54,530 nt of DNA from Aporhodopirellula sallentina SM41 (GTDB taxonomy: Bacteria; Planctomycetota; Planctomycetia; Pirellulales; Pirellulaceae): NCBI RefSeq assembly GCF_000346505.1, contig NZ_ANOH01000278.1, forward strand, positions 1-54,530. The letters run 5' to 3'. The notes under the pieces are model-generated. The model did no database searches, was not told the origin of the DNA, and saw nothing but the letters and a program-made list of their open reading frames with translations. Below are positions 1 to 10,286 of this stretch, piece after piece. Position 1 is the first letter of the stretch; each line of letters begins with the position of its first letter. Both the position numbers and the translations under genes were made by a program.

Positions 1-2
1 GT

Positions 3-2200
3 GGGCTGGAAAACTGGGCGATCACGAATGGCAACGGTGATGGGATTTTGCGATCGATTCGTCGACCGGTGAGCTGACGATTCTCAATAACGCGAACCTC
101 GATCGTGAGACCACCGCGAGCTACACGTTGACGGTTCAGGTGGAAGACGGAACCAATACATCGTCGACCGAGACGATTGAAATCACCATCAACGACGTCA
201 ACGACAACGCTCCTGTGGTGGAGGCTTCCCAGACGTTTAACGTCAGCGAAGATGCGGCGAACAGCTTCTCGTTGGGATCGGTTTCGGCAACGGACGACGA
301 CTCGGTCGGTGCGATTACGAATTGGAGCATCGTTTCAGGAAACGGAGACGGTGTTTTTGCCATTAACGCGACCACCGGCGAGCTGACCGTCGCGGACAAC
401 AGCAACTTGAACTTTGAATCTGCATCGACCTATACGCTCGGGATTACGGTCGAAGACGGCACGAACACGTCCGCAACGCAAACGATTTCGGTTTCGGTCG
501 GCGATATTAACGAAGCGCCCAGTGTCTCATTAACTCCAGTCGTCACAACGATTGACGAGAACACCGACACCTCGGCGCCCATCGTGGTGGCTACCATCAC
601 GATCGACGACGACGATCTCGGCAGTGAGTCGGTGACGTTGGATGGTGCTGACGCGGGAGCGTTCGAGATCGTTGGCAATGACCTGCGGTTAAGAGCCGGG
701 ACCGATTTGGACTTTGAAACGAAATCATCGTTCGATGTCACCGTCACTGTCGACGACGCCACTTTAGGCGGAACTCCCGATGACTCAGCGGCGTTCACTT
801 TGACGGTCGCCGATGTGAATGATCCGGCAACGGGGAATGCTGTGATCAGCGGAAGCCTCATCGACGGAGAGACGCTCAGTGTTGATGCGAGCAGCATCTC
901 CGACGAAGACGGGCTGAACCCGTTTGCCTATCAATGGACCCGCGACGGCGTCAATATCGCAGGAGCCAACGCGACGACCTACGTGTTGACGACAGATGAC
1001 ATTGGTTCGGCAATTCGGGTCGCGGTGACGTATACCGACGGTGGCGGGAATGCAGAGTCGATTCTTAGCAGTCCGACCGGTGTGGTTGTGGCTGCAAACA
1101 TCGCTCCGACGTTAACTAACTACGAAACCACCGGAACATCCAACGTCGCGAAGGTCGTTCCGGCGAGTGTGTTCGAGTCACTCTCGGGCGATGCCGACGG
1201 CGATGCATTGACGGCGATGCTCGTGACACCACCCGCGTCAGGAAACTTGGTTCTGTTGCCTTCGGGTGAGTTCACGTTCACTCCGGAAGCAGGATTCATT
1301 GGCGAAGTGACCTTCGAGTGGAAAGCGAATGATGGTGCGAGCGATAGCAATGTCGCAACGGTGACGATCGAGTTCGCACCCGTGTTGCCTCCGCCGAGTG
1401 CCACCGCGGTCACGACGACGCAAACCGACAGCGGCACCGATAATGGGGACAACAACAATAGCAACGAGGAACCCGCCGAGACGGAATCCGAGTCCGAGTC
1501 GGATAGCAGTGAATCGGAAAACAGTTCTGAGGAAGAGAAGTCAAGCGAGTCGAGTGAAGGAGATTCCGTCGACCCGGTGCAATCCGGTATGCGTGGGGAG
1601 TCACAGTCCGAGTCACGATCGAGCGAAAGTACGCAAGCCGTCAATGCGGTCGAGGTTGCGATCGAGGGGCAAGCGGACGGGCAATCCAAACAAGCGACCA
1701 CCAGCGATGCATTGATCAAGCAGTTGTCAGAATCGTTTTCGGAACATATCACGGGGTCGTCTCGCGAAGCCGCTATGCAAGCGAGTGATTCATCGACTCC
1801 GTTGAGCGATTACCAAACACGCAGCCTCGTGATGGCGGATTTCGCGTTGATGACTCGCCCGGGAGCGATGTGGGATCAACTCGACAATTATCAGAAAGAC
1901 GTCGACTCTCGCATCCATGGTGACCTGATCATGGTCGGTTCGGCCGGTGCGGCGGCTTCGAGTTTCACGGTCGGTGTGGTCGCCTGGGCACTTCGCAGCG
2001 GATTCCTTGTGTCCGGTTTGATTGCACACATGCCAGCATGGAGTGGTGTTGACCCGTTGTTGATTATGAACGGGTTAACCGGTTCGGCGGGCGCCGGTGC
2101 GGCCGGGAGTGAAACGCTCGAACAATTGATGGACCGACAAAACCGCGAGGTTACCCAATCACCCGACGCGGATTCATCCGATGTGCCGGACAACGCATAG
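3..2200 (+). CDS. Giant cadherin-repeat surface protein, C-terminal part (5' end outside window; frameshift near position 46)
   Basis: This is the C-terminal end of a large extracellular protein. It holds several cadherin-like repeats with the signatures ATTGELTV, DFE and ITVEDGTN, and calcium-ligand type DVND motifs. A further Ig-like/cadherin-like domain follows, then a low-complexity Ser/Glu-rich acidic linker (about residues 440-520 counted from the ATG at 128). The end has a hydrophobic stretch with the pattern VGVVAWALRSG followed by MPAW..VDPL. I recall this pattern from the C-termini of giant surface proteins and read it as a membrane-anchoring or sorting tail. The reading frame from 128 extends upstream only to a stop at 38-40. 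The homologous upstream repeat (ENWAITNGNGDGI) is in another frame, and one extra T in the T run at 46-49 would join the two. The true start lies outside the window. Likely roles are adhesion or envelope structure. Confidence 0.8.
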
Positions 2201-2251
2201 CCATCTATTTTTAATTCACGACGTATCTGTATTTGAAACTACTTCGAACTC

Positions 2252-5200
2252 ATGCTCTCTTTTATCCCCATTCGACTCCGGCTTTCCTTTGGATTGGTCG
2301 GTCTGATGACCGGTACGCTGCTGGTAGCCAGCGCGGGTGGTTTTTTTCCAAACGAGCAAGAAGAGATTCTGCGCGGACGGGCAAAACTATGTGAAACGCT
2401 CGCGATCGGCGGGACCGCGATGGCGTCGAGCGGTCAGATCGAAAGCCTTCAAATCACGCTGGAATCGGTCGTTCACCGGGACGAGGCGATCCGCAGCATT
2501 GGTCTGATCAGCATCGAAGGTGGATTGATTGTTTCGTCCGGTCCACACGAAGAGATTTGGGACGATACGCTCGATGATCCCATGACACAAATGCGTGTCC
2601 CCGTATTTCGCTACGGGAAGCAATGGGGCGAAATGCAGATTTCGTTTGAATCCACCGGTGGGCTGTTTGGGCTGAATTACTGGGCCCCGGCATGGTTGTT
2701 GATCGTGTTGGTGCCGGCTTGTTTCGTGCAGTTTTCGTTCTTTTTGAAGAAGACGCTGCAGAGCCTCGATCCGTCCGGTGCGGTGCCGACGCATGTTGAG
2801 AAGGCGCTCGATACGTTCACGGTCGGACTCGTTCTTCTCAACGCCGATCAACGAGTTCTGTTCGCGAACAAACGTTTGACGCATCTGATCTCGAGAGAAT
2901 CGAGTGAACTCGTTGGCAAACCCGTCGGCACATTGCCGTGGATTGATCCCGATTCCGGCAAACGCGAGGATGGAAATGAATCAGACGATGGCACGATCGA
3001 AGAAATGCCATGGGCGGTTTCCAAACGAACCGAAGACTCCGTTCACGATCGCATCCTGCAACTCGAAGTTGACGGCCGCACGCTGACTTTCTCGGTGAAC
3101 TGCACGCCGATCACCGGGCAAGGGTTCTTGGTGACGTTTGACGATATCACCTTGATTGAAGAGAACAAGGTCGCGTTGGCTCAAGCACGCGACGCGGCTC
3201 AGAACGCCAACGAGGCGAAAAGCGAGTTCCTGGCCAACATGAGCCACGAAATTCGTACGCCGCTCAACGCGGTATTGGGGTTCACCGATGTCTTACGCCG
3301 AGGGTTGGTTACCAACTCTGACGAAGCCGTCGGGCATCTCAACATGATCCACCGCAGCGGCGCGCACTTGCTCGAACTGATTAATGATATCCTCGATTTG
3401 TCGAAGATCGAAGCGGGGCAAATGCAGGTCGAGTCGATCGAAACGCATGTGGATCGAGTGTTGGTCGACGTTGCCAATACGTTGCAGGTTCGGGCGGATG
3501 AGAACTCGCTCGATCTGAACGTTCGATTCCAATCGGCGATCCCGCGAACGATACAGTGTGACCCGACTCGATTGCGACAGGTGATCACGAACCTCGTCGG
3601 CAACGCAATCAAATTCACCGAACAGGGAAGTGTCTCGATCATCGCGGCGATGCGAGACGCCGATCCTGAAAACCTTTTTGTCGAGCATGAAAACCCGTCT
3701 CTCGTCGATTCCACCAGCGACCAGGTGCTACGTATTGACGTGGTTGATACCGGGATCGGGATGACGCCGGAGCAGCAAGCAAAGATTTTCCAGTCGTTCG
3801 TCCAGGCGGACGCAACGACGACCCGAAAGTTCGGTGGTACCGGACTCGGACTGTCGATCAGCCGTCGTTTGGCCGAAGCGATGGGAGGCACGCTTAACGT
3901 GCTGAGCAAACCCGGGATGGGAAGCACGTTCCGGTTGGAACTGCCGTTGAGCAGTGCGGATCTGACGGACTTGGTATCGCCCGCGGAGTTGAAGAAGTCT
4001 TCCGAGAATCGCAATTCCGACGCCGCCAATTCGGACCTTGCTTCGTTGCCGCCGAAGTTGGTTTTGGTTGTTGACGACGGTGAGGCGAACCGACGACTGA
4101 TCGACCTCGTGCTGACGCGTGCGGGAGCGACTGTGATTTCCGCGAACAATGGTCTCGAGGCGATTGAACGTGTCGCCGAACAAACACCTGCGTTGATCCT
4201 GATGGACATGCAAATGCCGGTTCTCGACGGATACACCGCGACGCGACGTTTGCGCGACGCTGGGTTTGCCGAACCGATTGTGGCGTTGACCGGTAACGCG
4301 ATGCGAGGAGACCGCGAGAAATGTGTCGACGCCGGTTGTGATGACTTCATGACCAAACCGATCAATATCGACCAATTGTTGGCATTGGTGTCAGGCTATC
4401 TCGGTCCGGCCGGTGAACCGGTGGAGACACCGACCGACCTGCCGTGCATTTTGCTGCCGCATGATGAAGCCGGCGGACACGGTCGAACGGACGGCACGCC
4501 GGAGGATGCGATCATCCCGACACTGCCGATGGATGATGAGGACTTCCGAGCGATCACGAGTGACTTCCTCAATCGATTGCCTGCGAGACTCGATGCGATC
4601 GAAGCGGCGTTGAATGAAGCCAATTTCGAATCGGTTCACGGCGATGCGCACTGGCTCAAAGGGGCCGGCGGAACTGTCGGGCTCGGCGTGTTCACGGCAC
4701 CGGCCAAGCAACTCGAAGTGGCAGCCAAAGGTGAAGAGGTCGACATCGCGCTGCAAGCCCTCGCACAGATACGTGAACTCAATGCACGTGTGGTGATACC
4801 GACCAACGAGACATCGGAGCCCGCCTCGTCAGTGACCGAAGAGTCCGCGACAACCGGTCCGGCTGAAACGACCGAGTCGCAGGGCTCGCGCGGTTTGATA
4901 CCTTCCACGACGACCATGGCGAACTCCGAATCGACGTTCGGACTGTCGGATGTCGCGGTCGCCGATCCGATTCAATGCAGTTTACCACTCGATGACCCGG
5001 ATTTCTTTGAGATCGTGCGAGGTTTCATCGAACGAATGGACGCTCGCCTGCCGCAGATGCGTGACGAGCTCGCCGAAGGTCGGCTCTATGAACTCGCTCA
5101 AAGCGCTCACTGGCTCAAAGGTGCTGGGGGAACGGTGGGGTACTCGGATCTCACCCAACCGTCGCGAAATCTGCTCGCGGCGGCCGGGGCGGGGAACCTC

Positions 5201-5278
5201 GATGAGTGTGATCGTTGGATCGCAAAAATCGAATCGATTCGCGGACGGATGGTTGTTCCGCAGGTAGCCGAGTCATGA
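2252..5278 (+). CDS. Hybrid sensor histidine kinase with receiver and two Hpt domains
   Basis: A 1008-residue membrane-bound phosphorelay kinase. An N-terminal membrane helix (about 10-30), a short sensor segment and a second helix (about 149-168) are followed by a PAS-like domain (about 185-300). The HisKA motif [10 protein letters not shown] carries phospho-acceptor H332. The ATPase domain shows N, G1 and G2 boxes ([25 protein letters not shown]). A receiver domain follows with [10 protein letters not shown], phospho-acceptor D652 and a KP motif. Two Hpt domains come last, each with [11 protein letters not shown]; the His residues are H800 and H953. Two Hpt modules after one receiver are unusual; they may give two outlets or reflect duplication. 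The neighbouring receiver/HD-GYP gene about 180 bp downstream on the same strand is a plausible output partner. Start: ATG at 2252, directly before the first hydrophobic segment. Confidence 0.95.
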   Translation: MLSFIPIRLRLSFGLVGLMTGTLLVASAGGFFPNEQEEILRGRAKLCETLAIGGTAMASSGQIESLQITLESVVHRDEAIRSIGLISIEGGLIVSSGPHEEIWDDTLDDPMTQMRVPVFRYGKQWGEMQISFESTGGLFGLNYWAPAWLLIVLVPACFVQFSFFLKKTLQSLDPSGAVPTHVEKALDTFTVGLVLLNADQRVLFANKRLTHLISRESSELVGKPVGTLPWIDPDSGKREDGNESDDGTIEEMPWAVSKRTEDSVHDRILQLEVDGRTLTFSVNCTPITGQGFLVTFDDITLIEENKVALAQARDAAQNANEAKSEFLANMSHEIRTPLNAVLGFTDVLRRGLVTNSDEAVGHLNMIHRSGAHLLELINDILDLSKIEAGQMQVESIETHVDRVLVDVANTLQVRADENSLDLNVRFQSAIPRTIQCDPTRLRQVITNLVGNAIKFTEQGSVSIIAAMRDADPENLFVEHENPSLVDSTSDQVLRIDVVDTGIGMTPEQQAKIFQSFVQADATTTRKFGGTGLGLSISRRLAEAMGGTLNVLSKPGMGSTFRLELPLSSADLTDLVSPAELKKSSENRNSDAANSDLASLPPKLVLVVDDGEANRRLIDLVLTRAGATVISANNGLEAIERVAEQTPALILMDMQMPVLDGYTATRRLRDAGFAEPIVALTGNAMRGDREKCVDAGCDDFMTKPINIDQLLALVSGYLGPAGEPVETPTDLPCILLPHDEAGGHGRTDGTPEDAIIPTLPMDDEDFRAITSDFLNRLPARLDAIEAALNEANFESVHGDAHWLKGAGGTVGLGVFTAPAKQLEVAAKGEEVDIALQALAQIRELNARVVIPTNETSEPASSVTEESATTGPAETTESQGSRGLIPSTTTMANSESTFGLSDVAVADPIQCSLPLDDPDFFEIVRGFIERMDARLPQMRDELAEGRLYELAQSAHWLKGAGGTVGYSDLTQPSRNLLAAAGAGNLDECDRWIAKIESIRGRMVVPQVAES

Positions 5279-5456
5279 GAACGACGGTTGGTTCGCAGGC
5301 AGACGCCAGTCACCGACAGGCTTGCCTGATATTCCGCATAATCGCACCTTTCTTGTGCTCGTTTGTCGCGTCAAATCGCACTATTGCGTTCGCGCCCCCT
5401 GGCTTGACGTACGATTCAACTGAGAAAACAAAATTCCGCTTTCACTCGACAGCAAC

Positions 5457-6719
5457 ATGAGCGACATGCTTTCCGCTACCGATACCGCATCCGTGCCAGC
5501 GGCAGGAGCCCATACAGGGTTTCCGGTCGTCGCGCCCGGAGGGGCCAAGCCAGCCTCGGCAAACAACGCTGCGTCGACGACCCGTGCGCTGCCGGGCAAG
5601 ATCATGATTGTCGACGATGAAATCGCCAACGTCCTGATCGTCAAAAAATACTTAGAGCGAGCGGGCTATCGAGATTTTGAGACAACCACCGATTCGACCG
5701 CCGCGATGCGAATCCTCGCGGCGACACGTCCAGACGTCTTGTTGTTGGACGTCAACATGCCGAGCGTTGATGGGATCGAGATCCTCCGGAAAGTTCGCGA
5801 AGAACCGCAGTTCCGACATTTGCCTGTTCTGATCCTTACCGCAAATACCGACGAACAGATTAAACTGACCTGTCTCGAACTAGGCGCGACTGACTTTTTG
5901 CTCAAACCCGTCGACCCGATGGATTTGACTCCTCGGGTTCGCAACTCATTGCAAGCCAAATCGTTCCAAGACCGGTTGCAACATCACGCAACGGAACTCG
6001 AACTGAAAGTCGAACAGCGTACGCGAGAACTCGAGGCGTCGCGTCGAGAAGTTGTTTACTGTTTGGCTCGCGCGGCTGAACTTCGTGACAATGACACGGG
6101 TAACCACGTCATTCGCGTGGGACGTTTTGCTGGGATCATTGCCAAGGCGATGGGATTGCCGGATTGGTTTGTCCGCGATATCGAAATGGCGGCTCAACTC
6201 CACGATGTGGGTAAGATCGCGATTCCCGATGCGATCCTGCTCAAACCGGGCAAGCTCGAACCGGAAGAGTTTGAGATCATTCAGGATCACGTCAAGTTCG
6301 GTCACCAAATCATCCAGCCGCATGCCGGACAAGACGCCCGTCTGATGAGACGCCATGTTGAGTATGGCAGCGACATGCTCCGCAACGGGAGTGCCTTGAT
6401 GCGACTCGCCGCGAGTATTGCACAAACTCACCACGAGCGATTTGACGGCACCGGATACCCGCTCGGTCTCGCGGCGGATGACATTCCGCTCGAAGGACGG
6501 ATCACGGCCGTGGCCGATGTTTTCGACGCCCTTTCAGCCGAGCGTCCTTATAAAAAAGCAATGCCACGCGAGAAGTGCTTCTCGATTCTCGAAGAGGGTC
6601 GTGGCTCTCACTTTGACCCTGATGTTCTCGACGCGTTCTTTGCGTCGACCAAAGAGATCGTCCGCGTGCAACTCGACTTCATGGATCACGTCGATTCACC
6701 GACACCACCAACGGAATAG
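5457..6719 (+). CDS. Response regulator with HD-GYP phosphodiesterase domain (RpfG type)
   Basis: A 420-residue cytoplasmic response regulator. An N-terminal receiver (about 47-165, phospho-acceptor D98 in LLLDVNMP, KP at its end) is joined by a coiled-coil linker to an HD-GYP domain. The metal-binding and catalytic signature is complete: HDVGKIAIPD with H249/D250, HVEYG, HHERFDGTGYP with H325/H326 and GYP at 333-335, and DVFDALS. The family hydrolyses cyclic di-GMP. It follows the hybrid kinase gene, so phosphorelay control of c-di-GMP turnover is the likely role; that pairing is inferred from order only. A palindromic repeat starts about 20 bp after the stop. Confidence 0.95.
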   Translation: MSDMLSATDTASVPAAGAHTGFPVVAPGGAKPASANNAASTTRALPGKIMIVDDEIANVLIVKKYLERAGYRDFETTTDSTAAMRILAATRPDVLLLDVNMPSVDGIEILRKVREEPQFRHLPVLILTANTDEQIKLTCLELGATDFLLKPVDPMDLTPRVRNSLQAKSFQDRLQHHATELELKVEQRTRELEASRREVVYCLARAAELRDNDTGNHVIRVGRFAGIIAKAMGLPDWFVRDIEMAAQLHDVGKIAIPDAILLKPGKLEPEEFEIIQDHVKFGHQIIQPHAGQDARLMRRHVEYGSDMLRNGSALMRLAASIAQTHHERFDGTGYPLGLAADDIPLEGRITAVADVFDALSAERPYKKAMPREKCFSILEEGRGSHFDPDVLDAFFASTKEIVRVQLDFMDHVDSPTPPTE

Positions 6720-6738
6720 ACGACGCGTTTTCACGTCG

Positions 6739-6786
6739 TGGATCTTGTGAAAGATCCTGCTGCATGAGGATCTTTCAAAAGATCCA
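6739..6786. repeat. Palindromic intergenic element, copy 1 (inverted loop orientation)
   Basis: Two 19-bp arms (6739-6757 and 6768-6786) are inverted repeats with a single mismatch: TGGATCTTGTGAAAGATCC against its complement. The central bases read CTGCTGCATGAG, the reverse complement of the centre in the other copies, so this copy is inverted. It sits between two convergent genes, the HD-GYP gene on the plus strand and the end of the cobalamin-linked operon on the minus strand. It could act as a bidirectional terminator or RNA-stabilising hairpin, but there is no T tract. Confidence 0.85.
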
Positions 6787-6856
6787 TTTCGGACGCCCCG
6801 AAGGCTAACCCGCGTCGGAATTCTAGAGCATGTTGGGATGAAACCTGCGATATCTG

Positions 6857-7138
6857 TCACATCCGCGGATCGGTCGGGATCGCGATGCTCGACCGACGAC
6901 GTAGCCACGCCGCCAATGCGAGCCGATTGTGGAAGTTCGTAGGGCCGTCGATCAGCATGCCGGTGCGGGATAATTGCATGATTCGAAACGGGCCGTCGTC
7001 GTTGGGGATGTCGTAGCCGCCCGAATCGGTCAGCAGGAAATGATCTCCGTTCGTTTCGACGCGGATTAAAGATCGAGAAACGCCCGGTGTGTGTTCAACC
7101 TCAAACCCGTGTTCAATCCATTGGTCGTAGAGAGTCAC
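6857..7138 (-). CDS. Small protein of unknown function, last gene of the cobalamin-linked operon
   Basis: A 93-residue protein I do not recognise. It starts with GTG at 7138, which overlaps the TGA of the preceding DUF4465 gene (GTGA), a sign of translational coupling. The sequence is hydrophilic, without signal peptide or membrane helix, and contains LIRVETNGDHFLLTDSGGYD and a C-terminal AAWLRRR. It is the fourth and last gene of the operon behind the cobalamin riboswitch. A cytoplasmic accessory role is possible but not shown. Reality as a gene rests on the coupling and the protein-like composition. Confidence 0.6.
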   Translation of the reverse strand: MTLYDQWIEHGFEVEHTPGVSRSLIRVETNGDHFLLTDSGGYDIPNDDGPFRIMQLSRTGMLIDGPTNFHNRLALAAWLRRRSSIAIPTDPRM

Positions 7139-8103
7139 GCGCGAGACCTCCCTTCGGTGTCGACGACGGTTTGCGACCGTCCACGTTTTCGCAGCGCCAC
7201 CGACAGGACTGCGGCGACGGTCAACACGGCGAAACTGCCTGGTTCAGGGACAGCGGTTGTTGAATAGGTGAAATTGTCGAGCGCGAAATAGCCTGGTGTG
7301 TTCATCCCGTTTGCGTTGGTGTCGGACGACTCCAAGTTAAAGTGCAGACTGATCGCTTCATCAAGAGGTGATAGGTCGAGAAACTCCCATGTGTCGACGA
7401 TGTAGTCTTGTGAATTGTCGTCAAAGCGGTAATCGGCGAGGTAGAACTCGACTTCGGAATCGAGCGTTTGTCCAGCCGCGTCGACGCCATAGACGGACAG
7501 TTTGAGGTAGTCCGGATCGTCTCCGGTTGTTCCGCCGAACTGCTTTGAGAAGTCGTCGCCCGTTTGCATCGAGAGTGCAGCGTATGTCGTGTTGGTGATC
7601 AATGCCGACACCGCGGTTGCTCCTTCGGGAAGGAAAATTGTCGGCAGGTTCATCAGGTGATCGATGTTGGTGGCGTCGAAGGGGACCCCTGCGAAGTACG
7701 GGTGATAGAAGGAGCCTCCCGGTTCGTGGTACCCGAACGCGACGGCGTACTGGGACGATCCCTCCGCTCCGCCGCCGGCGATCGCACTGGACTCGTTGAG
7801 ATAGCTCCCTGATGTCGTGTCGGTTGTGTTGGATATGGAAAATCCGGATTCACTTCCAAACGCGTTCACCACGTTTTGAAACCTGACTCCGTCGCTCTCA
7901 TAGCTGCCGACTTGGTCAGGACCGCCGTAGGCACCGTTCGGATCCGTGACAGCGTTGGGAGCCGGTCCGCTGAGGTATCCGTCGGCTTCGCCAAAGAGAT
8001 CAAAGCTCTCGAAATCGACGACAACGTCCGCGTGCAGTGACGGTGAAAGAATGATGAACATCGCAAGAGCCGCGACGCATCGGAAACGAAATTGCTGGGT
8101 CAT
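7135..8103 (-). CDS. DUF4465-family PEP-CTERM exported protein
   Basis: A 322-residue exported protein. An N-terminal signal peptide (about 1-25) is followed by a DUF4465-type domain (VVDFESF near the start; WEFLDLSPL and FALDNFTYS near the end). A PEP-CTERM sorting signal closes it: AVPEPGS, a hydrophobic helix and an RKRGR tail. PEP-CTERM proteins are thought to be processed by exosortase and retained in the envelope. From memory, DUF4465 proteins recur beside cobalamin transport genes in Bacteroidetes, which fits the cobalamin riboswitch at the head of this operon. It follows the pseudopilin gene by 22 bp and overlaps the next gene by 4 bp. Binding of a corrinoid is inference. Confidence 0.85.
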   Translation of the reverse strand: MTQQFRFRCVAALAMFIILSPSLHADVVVDFESFDLFGEADGYLSGPAPNAVTDPNGAYGGPDQVGSYESDGVRFQNVVNAFGSESGFSISNTTDTTSGSYLNESSAIAGGGAEGSSQYAVAFGYHEPGGSFYHPYFAGVPFDATNIDHLMNLPTIFLPEGATAVSALITNTTYAALSMQTGDDFSKQFGGTTGDDPDYLKLSVYGVDAAGQTLDSEVEFYLADYRFDDNSQDYIVDTWEFLDLSPLDEAISLHFNLESSDTNANGMNTPGYFALDNFTYSTTAVPEPGSFAVLTVAAVLSVALRKRGRSQTVVDTEGRSRA

Positions 8104-8125
8104 GTGAGTTCTCGGTGTTGGTCGT

Positions 8126-9259
8126 CTAGAAATCGGAGATCAGTTCGCCGCCACGACGCGACAGCAAAGCGGCAAAGGTTTTCAGGTCGAGTTGTTCGGT
8201 CACGAACCTCACCGAACCGTCCACCATCAAGAAGTTGGATCCGCCGGGGTGGTAGCTGTGGAACTCTTGACCGAAGTCGCAATAGTCACCGTGCCTGCTT
8301 TTGAGAGAGGGGGCACAGGAACTCCAGGTCGTGCCGCTTTTCACACGGGCGTTTATCGGTGCGCTTTGGTCGAATAGGTTTTTGTGGCCGATCCAAATCG
8401 AATGCAGGCCTTCGGGGGCTTCGCCTACAACAATCGTTTGCGAGGCTCCGTCGAAGATGTCTCGCAATCCGATCTGTGGATCTTTGCCAAAGAGCAGAAC
8501 GCCTCGGCCGACACCGTCGGTTATGCCGATGTCCGAGTAGTCGTTTCGGCAACTTCCGTGAGGAGCACACCGCAGCCCGCGTTCGCCATAGTTTCCGCCG
8601 TAGTCTGTTCGTCCAAATTGAACGTCCGACCAAGGAGTGTCGCCGTTAGGACGCGTCGATTCCAATTGCGGTGCGGACGGGCACAAATAAGTCGGAACGA
8701 GCTTGGCTCCGCCGGCATGGTTGACCGCGTCCACATAGGGAGTGTCCAGGTTCAGTTCCTCGTAGAGTGCCTGTTGTTCGAGGAACGGCAGCAGAACCGA
8801 ACCCCAACTCGGACGCCACATTTCCCGAATCGCAGGATTGGTTGCGGACACCACACCAGCACCTCCGGTAGGAAATTTCCGATAGACGCTGTGGTAGTTG
8901 TGAAAGCCCAGGCCGACCTGTTTGAGGTTGTTGGCGCATTGGATTCGTCTCATGGCCTCACGAGCCGATTGAACCGCCGGCAACAACAACCCCATCAGTA
9001 ACGCGATGATTCCAATGACGACCAACAACTCGACCAGCGTGAAGGCATGACGCGTTGAGTCGAGACGTTGCCGTGACTTGGCGACCACGTTTGCTTTCGC
9101 AACCGAGTCGAGCGTCGTCCAGCGTCCGATTTCATCGGCGGTGCGTCCGCAACCGATGCAGATTCGACTTAGGTCGAGTCGGCAAACTCCGGTGCAGGGA
9201 GAGGCAACGTCAGGTCCGCCGTTGTCTTGGCTCGGCGTCGTTTTCATGGCCTCGCTCAT
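8126..9259 (-). CDS. DUF1289 domain fused to a DUF1559 type II/IV pseudopilin-like protein
   Basis: A 377-residue two-part protein. Residues 20-66 form a DUF1289 domain with the four-cysteine motif SPCTGVC...CIGCG (C22, C26, C34, C37), then EIGRW and a helical tail. In frame follows a prepilin signal HAFTLVELLVVIG (E77 in the +5 position) and a DUF1559 body with CANNLKQVGLGFHNYH and the C-terminal LMVDGSVRFV. A DUF1559 protein normally begins a few residues before the prepilin motif, so the 70-residue N-terminal extension is abnormal. An in-frame GTG at codon 59 could start a pilin-only form. The ATG overlaps the stop of the preceding gene by one base (TGATG), indicating coupling. Function is unproven; surface assembly is likely for the pilin part. 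Confidence 0.85.
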   Translation of the reverse strand: MSEAMKTTPSQDNGGPDVASPCTGVCRLDLSRICIGCGRTADEIGRWTTLDSVAKANVVAKSRQRLDSTRHAFTLVELLVVIGIIALLMGLLLPAVQSAREAMRRIQCANNLKQVGLGFHNYHSVYRKFPTGGAGVVSATNPAIREMWRPSWGSVLLPFLEQQALYEELNLDTPYVDAVNHAGGAKLVPTYLCPSAPQLESTRPNGDTPWSDVQFGRTDYGGNYGERGLRCAPHGSCRNDYSDIGITDGVGRGVLLFGKDPQIGLRDIFDGASQTIVVGEAPEGLHSIWIGHKNLFDQSAPINARVKSGTTWSSCAPSLKSRHGDYCDFGQEFHSYHPGGSNFLMVDGSVRFVTEQLDLKTFAALLSRRGGELISDF

Positions 9260-10149
9260 CAGGCCGCATCATCGTTGGATGTCGCTGCTTTCGATGTCTC
9301 ACGCGGATGTCGCCGCCGACGTCGATGACGAGCGACGAATCCCGCGGTGAGCATCCCCATGATCGCCAAACTCGATGGTTCGGGAACGGCCGTGACGCTG
9401 TTGAGGACTCCAATCGCACCGGTTGGCAGGCCGACGTAGTCGAAACCGCCCGAACCGGATGTCGGGAAGTTGTCATAGATCGGATTGCCAAGGCTGTCGG
9501 TATACGATCCGTCGCCAGGGATGTCTGTCAGGCGGATGTAGTTGATCTGGTCGAGGTTGACGATGCCGTTGAGGACGAGCGTATCCGTGCTGAGTGCGTC
9601 CAGGTCAAACGGCGTTCCCCAGTTGGCCGCGTGCTTCCCGGCGAGGTTGTTGACGTTGGTGACGTCAAAGCCTGAGAAAGCACCGCCGAATCCGCCGGGC
9701 AATGGTCCGGAGTTTAAGTTGATGCTGGGGAAGCGAAGGAAATCGCTGCCGTTCGTGCTGACGTCGACATACGCGAATTCGGCAAAGAGTCCGGGCACAC
9801 CGTCCGAATTCGTACCAAAGTTGAATCCGTTTTCAAAGACGGCAAAGTCGGCTCCGAGTCCGTTGGTGATCGGCGCGTCGAACCCAAGGGTGATGTAACC
9901 TGGCGTGCCCGAACCGTTGACCTCGCCGAGCGAACTCAACCCTGTTTCGGGATTGGTAAAGCTCGGGCTCACTCCCGCGGCGGGAAAGTATTCGACCACG
10001 CTCGTTTCGAACGTCGAGACGGCGCTGCGTGCGATCGGATTGTCGGGGGCTCCGTTCGTCGTACCGGACGGGCCTGAGTAGATTCCGCCCGATACAGCGG
10101 AGGTGAGGCATGCAGTGATCACTGCTGCCGAGAACATGCGGCAAAACAT
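9259..10149 (-). CDS. PEP-CTERM exported protein, first gene behind the cobalamin riboswitch
   Basis: A 296-residue exported protein. Signal peptide (about 1-20), then a beta-rich body with GYITLGFDAPI, ADFAVFENGF, AEFAYVDVSTNGSDF and GFDVTNVNNLAGKH, then a PEP-CTERM signal (AVPEPSS, a helix and an RHRRRRR tail). The body resembles exported cell-surface proteins that I recall next to B12 uptake genes in Bacteroidetes; this is recognition from memory only. It is the first gene of a four-gene minus-strand operon, and its ATG lies about 230 bp after the B12 box of the riboswitch. Expression should fall when cobalamin is plentiful. A role in corrinoid capture at the cell surface is inference. Confidence 0.85.
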   Translation of the reverse strand: MFCRMFSAAVITACLTSAVSGGIYSGPSGTTNGAPDNPIARSAVSTFETSVVEYFPAAGVSPSFTNPETGLSSLGEVNGSGTPGYITLGFDAPITNGLGADFAVFENGFNFGTNSDGVPGLFAEFAYVDVSTNGSDFLRFPSINLNSGPLPGGFGGAFSGFDVTNVNNLAGKHAANWGTPFDLDALSTDTLVLNGIVNLDQINYIRLTDIPGDGSYTDSLGNPIYDNFPTSGSGGFDYVGLPTGAIGVLNSVTAVPEPSSLAIMGMLTAGFVARHRRRRRHPRETSKAATSNDDAA

Positions 10150-10286
10150 CGTGTTGCGTTATTCGTTGGAACTCGGCGGTTCGCTCGAGACGCACCTTCA
10201 TCGCAGATACCGCAGTCAATTCACTGCAGAACAAACGCGCGAATGGGAACGCTAGAGTGGTCGCTGAGTCAGTTCAATGAAGAATC

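Noticed and set aside
3199-4365. 388-residue antisense frame inside the hybrid histidine kinase gene
   Set aside because: Ser/Arg/Thr-rich shadow of a strongly supported coding frame; no domain or start signal.
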